Assembly (NCBI GenBank): GCA_028023455.1
Contig: JAQFVV010000020.1
Location: forward strand, 7,611,092-7,675,091
Length of the DNA stretch: 64,000 bases
Reading direction: 5' to 3'
Source: Epiperipatus broadwayi
Lineage: Eukaryota > Onychophora > Udeonychophora > Euonychophora > Peripatidae
In this document: in pieces, positions 1 through 10,310 of the stretch
Position numbering within the stretch: position 1 is the stretch's first letter
Layout of the letters: every line of letters begins with the position of its first letter
Notes under the pieces: generated by a model
What the model saw: the letters and a program-made list of their open reading frames with translations, nothing else
The model's database searches: none
Told to the model about the DNA's origin: nothing
Translations under genes and position numbers: made by a program

Positions 1-53
1 TCCAAGTAACCAGCCTGGGTTCAGTTCCTGGTTAACACTTTGACATATAAAAA
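1..53 (+). repeat. 3' end of a tRNA-derived SINE, cut by the window edge
   Basis: The window opens inside a tRNA-like 3' half: a T-arm/B-box-like stretch (TGGGTTCAGTTCC), an acceptor-like end (TTAACAC), then TTTGACATAT and an A-run. The same order (tRNA-like body, TTTGACATATGA, A-run) is seen in full at 60,853-60,949. It is degraded compared with that copy. Confidence 0.7.
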
Positions 54-784
54 ATAAATCCACTTAAATCCAAGTAAAATATAATTTATTTTAAATTCTT
101 GGATTCTGGATTCATCATTATTTGTGATTTTTTTAGTTTTTAACTGTAGATTTGTTATTCTCTCATTATAATTCCAAACTCTGCTAAAAAGCAGATCACT
201 TTTATTAGGTTATTCATTTATAGTTATTTACTGAATGTTTTTTTGTTTAATTTTGTTTGTATATATGTGAAGAAATTAATTTATTATTCAAACTGCAAAT
301 AAATGTGTAAAATCAGACCGTTTATATCAATGTAAGTAAAACTAATGACACCATAATTCTTTCATTCTGAAATTCAATATGTAATAATAAATGAAGTCAA
401 AGCTTACACAAATAAATATAACATCACATGATTACCATATCTCTGGCTTGCACTGAGTGGCACTGGTTTTGCCTCTTTTAACAAATAAATATATTTGAAT
501 ACAAGTTTATTGTATATACTGGATTTTGAATGTAATTAGAGAGGATTTGCACACAGACTATCCAACTCCCTTCAGCTATCCACTCCATCTTATATAACCT
601 ATCCACATGGCCACATACATGTGAAGAGTTCTGATTATGACTGCAGGACAGTCGAAACTGTTAGTTTGATGTAAATGAAAGTAATGATAAAGTGCTTAAG
701 AAAGGTGTAAATGGTATATGTTAAAGTAGAAATCAATACATATGAAAAGGAAGAGTAGAAAAATGTAAAATAGATAAATGATCT
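54..784. other. AT-rich non-coding DNA with one small MITE fragment
   Basis: No supported gene. Positions 440-478 hold a fragment of the MITE family seen at 33.9, 41.0, 42.8 and 51.8 kb (CTTGCACTGAGTGGCAC followed by GGTTTTGCC). The motif ATCACATGAT just upstream (423-433) also lies upstream of two other MITE copies. Confidence 0.6.
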
Positions 785-905
785 CCAACATATATATTCT
801 GTGCTGAACTAGCACTCACCAGTTAGTCCAGATTATCATCTCCTCACCCACATATATATAAAATCAGTGCTCGGTTTATATTAAAATAGCAAATTTTCAA
901 ACTTT
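785..905 (-). repeat. Decayed hammerhead-repeat (retrozyme-like) fragment
   Basis: Read on the minus strand, this is an old copy of the repeat at 62-63.6 kb. It has the upstream ATAATCTGG, a mutated core (CTGGTGA for CTGATGA) and a stem II that is still a perfect five-pair hairpin (GTGCT/AGCAC). GAAA has become AGAA, so the ribozyme should be dead. The sequence to the right (CTCCTCACCCACATATATATA, then a CTTTAAC match) follows the order of the 62-kb monomer. The stem II base change relative to other copies keeps pairing, which helps show that the hairpin was once under selection. Confidence 0.6.
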
Positions 906-3900
906 AACAGACGCTTTCTCATCTCATTGATCTGTATTAAACAATCTCCATTGTTACAATTCCATGAATTTTTACAAATTTTTAAATATTTATTTGTATA
1001 TTTTCAGCTTCATTCACTATTAATAAATATCATTTTCTATTCATATTGAAATGTTTGTAAAAAATCTCCACCACCATCTTTATTTTTTTTTTCTCTTTTG
1101 TTAATTAATACTATACTGTATATGCAAAAATACGTCTGACTTTTTAACATGGCATTTAACATTTTAAATTATTTTAAATAAAAAGAAACATCAAAGAATT
1201 TTTTAAAAAAAATTTTGTGGCTTGATAACATTCCTCATTTTTAAAGCCAGTAACTTTTTGATTGATCGCCTTGTACTTTTTAATCTAGTTGTTCTTTCAA
1301 TCTTCCTCCTCAGTTCAATTAAAAAAGTACATTAATGAAAAAGCTTAAGTAAAAAATAAAGAAAGAACTCAATCAATGATTGTATCAACTTTTATTAAAA
1401 TTTCTCCAGTCTTGCATCGCTATTGTTCTTTGATGATTACAACTAATTTTCTCTTCCATGTCTTCAGTTAAATGGTTTCAAGAATAAATTAGTCTTCTAC
1501 AGTATTTTATTAAATAAATTAAATTTCTTTACGGTATTTTTTATTTTTTTAAATCCTATCTAATATTTTATATCTATGAGAATATCTGCTACGACATAAA
1601 TATGACTTCATCTTAGACGAAGTAAAAAAATTCTTTGTTAGATATATGCCCAGAAATCCTAAGTCAATATAAACAATCTCTGTCTATAGCTTTGTTTACT
1701 ATTATAAATTGATCTTCTTTTCCCCATTTCTGCTGCGTATAATTTATTGCCACTGGAAATTTACTAGTGGTATTTCAAAGCTATATAACTGAGAGATGTA
1801 TATAATAACCAAATCAAATATGTAAAATCGATGTTTTTCCAAGGCTTTTGGATATCTCTGTAAATATACTATTAAAGGTATATTTTCTTTGAGAATTTGT
1901 ATTATGTATATAGTGCTATCCAACATGTTGTGTGTTGTGCCCAGAATATTAATAGGCTCTGCAGTCGATGGTTAGTGGAATGATTTTCAGATATAAAATA
2001 AACTGTGAATAACAAAAAAACAGTCTTACAAGGAACATCGCGATTTGCCTGTAATATAGGATGTTAGGTTTATCAAGGGCAAGATACTGTTTCTAATACA
2101 AACAGGTTTTTCTGTCTCTTATTTGTTCTTCAATTATTTAAGTTAGTTTAGGGGCCAAACATAGTGAACCACTCATACCATTTTTCCCAAACTAACGTTG
2201 ACAATGAAACTGTGTGTTTGTGCAATGACATTTCCATCCTTCTACTACATGCACAGCGTATCAGCCTTGCAATTCCCTCTTCAAAATTATTTTAATTCAA
2301 TCCTTAAGAATTAAAAAATTATATGATGGTGACAGATATAGTAGACTGGTGCTTGCGACCTTTTCTCAAGGTAATACAATCACTAATAGGTCTGTTTGAA
2401 ACAAAATTTAAAACAGGACTTCCAAATCACAAAAATTGTATTTTTAGGCAGTCCTATTTAGGGATTCACTGTCTGACATAAAAATGGAATATCTATATAA
2501 ACATATTCAATCAGAGATAAAGGTAGCTTTCCACCTTCATTATTAAAAGAAGGTTGCCTGGACAACAGATTGAGATTGTCATTGTTATTGGTATTGTCTA
2601 AGTAGTGACTGCTTTATCTGTATGTGTGTATATATATAAGACTTTTCACACATTTTATAGATATAAATGATAGAAGTTACAATGTAAATAAGCAAAATAC
2701 CAATTAAAAGAAGCATTATAAACTGATAATTCTCCCAAATCTGATCACAGTCTTTGCAAATCAATTGCTAAATATAATTATATGTTAAATAAGTGGAAAA
2801 ATAGTGGGACTGTCTTGCAAATGCTAAATTTTTTATAAGGATTCAAAATGAAGGTGAAAAAAATAGTTATGTGAATGCATTGCAAATTCATGATTTGAAA
2901 GCCTCAGGTAAATATTGAGGGTTGATGAGTCGATGAAAATGATATGTTTAATTTGATAAACAATCATGAATATACAAACAAATTTTATTTAATGGTGCCC
3001 CTGCTTTATAGGGAACATTATTGACAAAGCTTTGCTGCAGCCTAACAGCAGATGGATCTGGGTAGAATTCCATAATGCTACTCAAAAAGATTTATTAGAA
3101 AAACATTATTTCTTTAACCAATAAATTGTTGCATTATGTTGATATTGATAGGCCTCTATGACTTAAATTAAGAACTGTTATATTGACGTCAGTAATATGG
3201 GTCTCCAGCTTCTACTTAATAAGTTTCAATCTACATCAAACTTCCAAATATCTGGTAGAGAAAAGAGTTAGTGTTCCAGTTTTCACTAACATGGCCATTT
3301 AGCATAACATTAAAGAAAGAAATTTTGCTAATTGACATCCCAACTCTTTAACCCACTGATTCTCCTGCTTTGATAATAAATTTTAGAAAAGTTTTACCTC
3401 AATATGTCTTTTGCAAAGCAAGAATCATTGCCCTTCAAGATTTTGATAACAATATGGAATGAAATGTCCAAAAATCATCAGTGTTCCAAAAATTTACCAC
3501 TGTCTATTACTCATCAATTACTCATTCATATTCATAGAAATTTTTACATTTCTGTGAAATATCACTTTCTTCAAAAACGGTTGCTGGTTTTCTCACAGAA
3601 GAATCCATATCTACTGGTGCTGAAACTGACTCTGAGATAGTTTAGACCTTTTCCTTAGAGAATGATGTCTCATCTTTTGATGAATTCACACCTGTTTGAA
3701 TATCTAAGAGGAAACTGAGGAAGAAAAAGAAGACAATAAAGATTAATCAAAGTTCTGATGCCAAAGTCACCTCTGAGTTTAAATCTAATTTGAAAACTGT
3801 AAATATCAATTTCCAGGTTTTCTATTACAGAATTGGTTAAAAGTGAGCCTTCCTGAAATCAAGTATGTTAGACATCATCCTTGGATTAGTCAGACATTAT

Positions 3901-4199
3901 TTACAGTGGTGTTCTTATCACCAAAAAAAGAAGTTATTCTTTGATGAAGTGACCACTATTAAGTATACCTCTGGATATAAAAGATGACTCGTGGTTCTTC
4001 TGATTTATCTGTGACTGCTGATGTCAAGTTGTTCATGGACTGTGAACTGCCTTTCTTTGAGTGTGTCTCCCAGGGTACAATAAAATCATGACTTTTTGCT
4101 TTATTGTATATTTGATATTGTTTTTGTCTGTGTTTTATATATATCCTTTATGTTTACTTTATTATTGATATGGGTGATATCTTATTTTTTATACCAGGT
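906..4199. other. AT-rich DNA without a supportable gene; right part may be an upstream piece of a LINE
   Basis: No convincing coding region. From about 2,880 to 4,050 the plus strand gives short, broken, Lys/Ser-rich peptide stretches (for example around 3,404-3,640 and 3,700-3,850). These precede the LINE endonuclease relic, so they could be what is left of its ORF1, but I cannot match them to a known ORF1. Confidence 0.4.
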
Positions 4200-7140
4200 T
4201 TTAGTTCTTATGCATTCCTATACCTCTATGTGCCTCTAGAGTATTGGTACATTTGCTACTCAAATTGTGTTGCCTTTCTATACATTACCTCTATGTGCCC
4301 TTGGGATAACTGTACATCTTAGTAGTACCAATATGAGGGGTATAAGCTCTCTAAAATAGCTGTTTTTATCAGTAATTGGATCTCTCATCTCATATTATTT
4401 TCTTCTTCGAGACTAAACATAATGCATGTTCTGATATCAATGTTATTGATATCTTGAGATATTTTAGTTTTTACAGTTCTCCACCTCCAATCCTTCATTG
4501 GTAGGAGTAGGTGTCTAATCCATCATAAAGTACCATTTGATTCATTTAACATTATTCATCTTGACCCAAACATGATCATCATTCACTTTCATTGTGCTGC
4601 CTTTATAGTGAACATAATTAATCTATTTATATGACAGACCCACTCTTATACATCAACATATATGCCATATTAATCGTATTCTTTCAACTAAATCTTTTTT
4701 CTACTTTCCATTTTGGTGACTTTAGTATGCCTTATACTGATTTTGTAATTAAATATTTTCACCTTATTAATTGCAAACTGGTAAGTGGTGAAGGCTCCCC
4801 CCCCTAAGTAATGCCTTCTCTTCCATTTTAAAGCATTCAATTCTCATTGACATTTTACCTTATTCAGCTGATCTACATTTTATAGTTAATCCAAATTTGA
4901 AAACAGTTGTTTATTCTGATCACTTCGCATTCTTTACGATGATCTTTCTACACAATATGTTCTTAACTATAATGATTCATTAATTTTGCTTAAGGCTACA
5001 TCTCAAAAGATGGTAATAAATTTACATTTATTTTAGGAAGATTGATATACTTTTTGTACAACCTACTATAGCTTGGTTCTCTTTTATCAATGTCATCCAT
5101 TTGTCCATTAGACATTGCACTATCAAAAATAAATCATCTACAGTTTTAGTTAAGAGACTTGGAGCTTTTAATTTCAAACTGAAAGCCACTTCTTGTGACC
5201 CTGCTTCTTCTCCTGCAATTATGTCTCTTTAGCAGCAATAAAAGCATACTCAATCTACTTTGGATGAATACCTTTCTACTACAAAGGCCAAAATCTACTT
5301 GGCTTAACCTCATAACTGGTCCAAAGCATACATCTGCTGGGCTATTTCTTATATTTATTATTTTAAATCTATGTTTCAAATTTTCAGCTGCCTTGAATTC
5401 CCTGTATTTGTTTTTGCTGAAAGTTATCAAGTTCGTGATATTACAAAGTCTACATTATATTTAAGCTGAAATGCTACCTGATACTATTCATGCAATTCCT
5501 AAGCACCTTCTCTTGCATATTAGATTTTTAATGGCACCAATTATTATGAGCTTACTTGACTTTTTTTCTAGGCAAATTTATCATATCAATAGCCTGCATC
5601 TTGTTTCTTAGTTCCATTTCTCACACACAATACTCTTCCCTCTCCTCTTAATAACCTTTTTTCTACCTCTATGTCACCTTTACTTAACAAAATCATTGAA
5701 TCAATCATTAAAGAATGATATAATCTATTATTATGTCTTCCATCTCAAACAATTTGCTAAACAGGGTGCTTCCATTTCTTATGCCATTGCTATGTTTAAA
5801 ATTATTGATCAAGTTAGAGTTGCTAGATAGTTGATCTAGCAATAATACAACTAGATATTTTATCAGTTTCTGATTCTGTTCCAAGTATCACTCTCATTGA
5901 ACTATTACAATGACATAACTTTCTTGTTATCACTTCTAATGGCAAAGTAACACCAGGATTCAAACCCCATAACTCTACATTGCAGTGTTTACCTGTGTGT
6001 GCTTTGTTTTATTACTTATATAAATTTGTTACTTCTGGAAATAGAGGAAATTTTCTGGTATATATATTCTACTGATTGATAAAGCATATATCATTTATGA
6101 ATGATTTTGTTTGTCTCCCATCTAGGAAATTTCTTCTTTCATTTACATCTATTCTGGAAAATTATATGGCACCCTATAAAGTTTAGCTTAATCTTAATAA
6201 GTCATCCACATGGAATATACACTCTAGTAATAGTATTTTCTCTCTTTCCACTGTTCCCCTCATAATTTTTTTGAATTCCTATTTATAAATTTAGGAATGC
6301 TATGAGGATATATATTCAAAACTCTAATCTCACATCTGTTGAAAATATAACTAAATCTTTGCCTAAAATGTACCTTACAATTTCTTGTAAAAATCTTACT
6401 TATCAATCTCCCAATATTTTCAAAAAATATTGATATTAATGCTTTCAAGAAGAAACTTTATTCACTTTTCTTCAGACTGATTTGGAATAAAAGAGCTGTG
6501 CCTCTTCCTTCACTCAATCTCTATCATTTATTTTCAGGTCATTTAATACTAGTCAAATTTGTCTCTGCTTACCTAATACATGAAATTTGTTCTAATCATC
6601 ACTATTCATATGCCCCCACCCAGTAATTTTTTTTTTCAGTCCTCAATCAAAATCCATTGCTGCTTATACTGATTATAATAATCACGCATTCTCTAAAAAA
6701 ATATACTTTTGGTAGGCCTACAATATGATTCAATGTGCTGGTCAACTACCCCATCTTATTAAATCATCAATAAAATAATAAACAAAAATTCAAATTATGG
6801 TATCTGGATCTAAAATACCTTACTAGTCATTTCTTATCACAGAAGATGGTGAATGCTACCATTGATATGTTTTGTTTTCTTTATCATAAGTCCAGAGAAA
6901 CAATACATCATTTTCTGTTTCAGTCTTCTGCTATTCTTGCCTATAAAAATGCAATTAAATCAATTACTAAATTGCATACTTCCAATATGCCTACTCTCAT
7001 TAATAGCATGAAAAAGAATCTTTCCCCTTTAATTAGGAGTACTATTTTCTTAAAGTTTATCCTTTGGTTACTAAAATGCCATTTTTCCTTCAATCCTATA
7101 TCTAGGAAATTATAATCACTATTTAACAATAAAATTTTCA
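4200..7140 (+). pseudogene. Heavily decayed non-LTR retrotransposon (LINE) relic: endonuclease, RT and C-terminus
   Basis: Reading all three plus frames gives scattered pieces in the order expected of a LINE ORF2. Near 4,710-4,800 a peptide beginning FGDFSMPYTDF resembles the GDFN box of APE endonucleases. Near 4,850-4,940 a stretch ending in VVYSDHFAF resembles the SDH box. Near 5,630-5,720 there is a piece (LPSPLNN then LLNKIIESIIKE) like the RPISL...K..E region of the reverse transcriptase. At 6,846-6,960 there is a C-terminal stretch with an ET..HFLFQ pattern like the LINE C-terminal zinc motif. Stops and frameshifts occur every few dozen codons. I infer a Jockey/CR1-like or related clade but cannot fix it. 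The peptide order is the main support; single matches are weak. Confidence 0.45.
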
Positions 7141-8218
7141 AAAATTAATAATAGAGACTGGCATCTGCTTCTCCAGACATTGTTGATGCTACATGAAACT
7201 CGGTCTTTCTTTCAACTCCATTATAAATAGATAAATTTCGGTTTTTCTATGTGTCTACATAATGTACCTTTTGTAATTTGTACACCATTGTATTTGTATA
7301 TTCTTTTATGACAAATTTTAAAATATTCAGTTGAATTTCAAATCATATTTTCCAAGTTTGCAAAAAAAAAAAATTGTAAAAATTTTTTTGTCTAATAAAA
7401 ATTTTTTTTTTTTTTTTTTTTTAAAGTATAGATGATTTAATGATTAAATTATAAAAACAGTGGTGTTAATGTATCAAGTAAATTAGAACAAAAAATGATT
7501 TTTGGAGATAGGACTGAGCTTTTGACTATTGATGTTTGTTTAGCCATATTTTCAGTACCAGTGATGGTTGGTGTGTTTTGTCATTAGCTAGAGAATGCAA
7601 TGTTTTTATGCAACTCCATGGAGGGATCTATATCACCACTATACTAAGCCACTTTTAAATTTTGTATATTTCCAATTGTTTATCATGGAAAGTTAAAATA
7701 ATCCTGTGTCATGAATATCAGCCTCTAAGATAAAGAAAAGAAGCATGGCATAATTTTAAAGGTTTGCATTTACCAGCCTCTAAGACTCAAAGGAGGAACA
7801 CTTTGCAAAGATTTTTGCACTTTTATTTCATATTTAAGTTTGTAAGCATTTTATCATGTTTAAATCAAGAAAGCTCTCCTGGTGTTGATGCTACATTGTG
7901 TAATTATAATCTGTCAGTGGAATTTCTGTATCTATTGCAGGATTGCATGTCTCTATTCCTTTGTTAGCTGACAGATGTTGGTAACAACTCTGGGAAAAGA
8001 TTTTGAACAAATGGTTTGTTATATGAACTTCATTTTATATATGCATAATTGAATAAAGAAATCAGTCACGCATACATGAGCAACAAGGATATAATATTAA
8101 CTTAGAATAGGCAAGTAAAGTCAGGTATTGAGACAGATAGATTCAAAGAAGGGCAGATCAGGGATAGTATTAGGTAATAATGAAAGGTTGTGTGAAGGAG
8201 GAGTGATGGGATGCTTTT
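7141..8218. other. AT-rich spacer with a poly-T run
   Basis: No gene supported. There is a pure T run of over 20 bases near 7,399-7,422, flanked by AT-rich DNA. A poly-A/T run close to the end of the preceding LINE relic could be a retrotransposon tail, but polarity and distance do not prove it. Confidence 0.5.
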
Positions 8219-9334
8219 GTGAAAATCATTTTTAAATGTTTACATTATTATTCTTTGAAGATTAAAAGGATATTAGTTTACAATCAAGGAATGGCTATGG
8301 GCTCACCATTGTCTCCCCTGATTAGCAATATTTACATGGAAGAACTTGAAACCACAGCCATAAAAACTACTCCTTATCCACCTAAAGTTTGGCTTCACTA
8401 TGTGGATGATACATTTGTTGTATGGCCACATGGTGAAGCATTGCTACAAACTTTCTGGACACACATCAACAACATATCCCCTTCAATTAAATTTACAATA
8501 GAACCAGAACAAGAACAAAAATTGGCATTCTTAGATGTTCTTGTGACAAGACTCCCTCATGGCAAAATCAAAACTACAGTTTACCAAAAACCTACACATA
8601 CAGGAAAATACATAGCCTATACATCTAATCACATCAGAAACACAAAACATGGAGTTATACTATCACTGTGGAACAGAGCAAAAGAAGTTTGTTCAGAAAC
8701 TGGTGATTTGGAAAAAGAAAAGATCTATATAGAACAAACTCTTAAGAAAAATGGTTATCCATCAGCTGTTATTAAGAAAACATTAAACAGACAACAAAAA
8801 GAACCATCAAGAGAAAAGACAATTATTGGTACTGTAGTGTATCCATACATTCCAAAAATAGCAGACAAATTAAGGAAAATCTGCAATCAGTATAACATCA
8901 GAACAGCTTTTCAGAGCCATACCACACTACGAGGAATTCTAACATCTACAAAGCCTAAACTTGAAATGCTGCAAAGAAAAAACTGCATCTATGAAATACC
9001 ATGTGAATGTGGAAGAACATATATTGGTGAGACCAGCCGTCCCATTCAAAAGCGCTTGCAAGAACATAAACTGATGATTAGAAGAGAGAAAACAGATGTG
9101 TCTAAGGTAGCAGACCATGTATGGACCAATGAACATACGTTCAATTGGGAAAATACAAAAATATTGGATAAAGAAGAAAAGGTACAAAGAAGAAAATTTA
9201 AAGAAGCTGCTCACATGACAATGGCAAAAAATCCCATAAGCCAACCTAGTGTGACTATACATAATGTATGGAAATCACTAATCAACTTTGCTTTGAGAAA
9301 AAAGTGGAGAAATCAGGAGGAACCTCATAGATAA
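8219..9334 (+). CDS. Penelope-like element protein, 5'-truncated: reverse transcriptase C-terminal part plus GIY-YIG endonuclease
   Basis: A 371-codon open frame. Family homology begins near residue 12, so the ATG is probably fortuitous and the element is 5'-truncated; full PLE proteins are usually about twice this length. Residues 22-41 carry the RT motif B-like block (QGMAMGSPLSPLI). Residues 60-67 carry the catalytic YVDDTFVV (RT motif C), followed by KLAFLDVLV near residues 100-108. The C-terminal third holds the GIY-YIG endonuclease: IYEIPCECG near residues 258-266 and TYIGETSRPIQKRLQEHK straight after, with the conserved Arg and Glu-His. PLE proteins copy their RNA at a nicked target using the RT, and the endonuclease makes the nick. 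The N-terminal RT fingers are missing, so this copy should not move by itself. Having no stops in 371 codons suggests that it inserted relatively recently. Confidence 0.9.
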   Translation: MKIIFKCLHYYSLKIKRILVYNQGMAMGSPLSPLISNIYMEELETTAIKTTPYPPKVWLHYVDDTFVVWPHGEALLQTFWTHINNISPSIKFTIEPEQEQKLAFLDVLVTRLPHGKIKTTVYQKPTHTGKYIAYTSNHIRNTKHGVILSLWNRAKEVCSETGDLEKEKIYIEQTLKKNGYPSAVIKKTLNRQQKEPSREKTIIGTVVYPYIPKIADKLRKICNQYNIRTAFQSHTTLRGILTSTKPKLEMLQRKNCIYEIPCECGRTYIGETSRPIQKRLQEHKLMIRREKTDVSKVADHVWTNEHTFNWENTKILDKEEKVQRRKFKEAAHMTMAKNPISQPSVTIHNVWKSLINFALRKKWRNQEEPHR

Positions 9335-9361
9335 GTATATGAAATTACTACATACTGTTGC

Positions 9362-9450
9362 CTTTGGCAGGATAACTCAGTTGGTTAGAGCATTACTTAA
9401 ATTTCAATAATCAAGAATCTAAGGACCCAGGTTTGAATCCCATGCTAGTA
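9362..9450 (+). repeat. tRNA-like segment in the PLE 3' region
   Basis: Just after the PLE stop codon lies a tRNA-like stretch with a good A-box (TAACTCAGTTGG, 9,373-9,384, then TTAGAGC) and B-box (GGTTTGAATCC, 9,430-9,440). The spacing is about that of a tRNA. It differs from the tRNA-Gly-like SINE family in this window. It may be part of the PLE 3' UTR or a small SINE inserted there. Confidence 0.55.
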
Positions 9451-9469
9451 CTGTCACTGGTCAGGCCAG

Positions 9470-9523
9470 CAACACCTGAAGAAGAGGGGAGAAAAATACC
9501 TCTCGAAATGTTGTGCGTATACT
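9470..9523 (+). ncRNA. Hammerhead-like hairpin in the PLE 3' region
   Basis: The order is CAACA, CCTGAAGA, a hairpin (AGAGG...CCTCT), CGAAA, then TGTTG. CTGAAGA and GAAA sit where hammerhead core boxes would, with a pairing stem between them, and the outer CAACA/TGTTG can also pair. PLEs are known to carry hammerhead motifs near their ends. I see no clear NUH cleavage triplet here, so self-cleavage is doubtful for this copy alone. Confidence 0.4.
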
Positions 9524-9665
9524 AACCTGTTTGCTGTGATATTACTAACAGTTAGTGCATATACTAACCTGTTTGCTGTGATATTATTAACATTTGTTTG
9601 CTGTGATATTACTAACAGTTGGTGCATATACTAACCTGTTTGCTGTGATATTACTAACAGTTGAA
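9519..9665 (+). repeat. Minisatellite, unit about 42 bp
   Basis: About three and a half tandem units built on GTGCATATACTAACCTG followed by TTTGCTGTGATATTACTAAC. One unit is shortened (about 9,591-9,617). It starts within the hammerhead-like hairpin's downstream flank, so it probably arose by amplification inside the PLE 3' end. Confidence 0.85.
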
Positions 9666-9799
9666 TGCATTTGGAATATTTAACTAAAAAATTAAACTTT
9701 TCTAAAGACATTCAACACACATATTAGATGATGGAAATAGTCCAATATAAAAATACAGCTAATTCAGTATAGTTTCTCTTTAAGATTAAAAGCAATCTA

Positions 9800-10310
9800 A
9801 TAGACATTCATATGCTAATGAGCAAATCAAAAGAAATGGAGAAAAAGTGTGATCAAAAAAGATATCAGCAATCAATTGAAAGAACAAAGAAAATAGAAAA
9901 ACATGGCATTAGTCCAGATATTGAAAATGCCTGTAGACAATCAGGATAGAGCACATGAAAAGCTGCTAAGGAGAATAAAGAAAATTAATCAAATTGCTGA
10001 AAAAAACTGTGAAACAACATTGAAAGAATCAACAAAATGGAAATACAAGAAAGTGTTCAGGAATTTAATCATAATACAACCCAAATAATGGAGCAGGATA
10101 AGAAAGAGCAAGACCAAAAAATAAAAGGCAATCAAAAAATGTTAGATAAAATGGAAAAAATTAAAATATCAGAAAATGCTAATGAAAATAGTGAAGATAA
10201 AGATCATGATGAGAAATTACAAAAAGATAATAAAAATGTGCTGATCAAAATTGAGAAAATTAATCAGAAAAGAGAAAAAGACAAAAAAATTACCCAATGT
10301 GTTTAGGATG
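9800..10310 (+). pseudogene. Unknown decayed coding region, Lys/Glu-rich with coiled-coil character
   Basis: Two overlapping plus-strand frames (9,903-10,088 and 10,037-10,306) encode short peptides very rich in Lys, Glu, Asn and Ile, with heptad-like spacing of hydrophobics (repeated KMEKI, KIEKI-type segments). The frame at about 9,830-9,945 continues the same character upstream. It could be what remains of a LINE ORF1 or a coiled-coil host exon, or it may simply reflect AAA/GAA-rich sequence. I do not recognise a family. Confidence 0.3.

Noticed and set aside
5146-5464. Overlapping 94- and 89-codon frames on opposite strands as genes
   Set aside because: No family features; they lie within the decayed LINE region and are chance frames.
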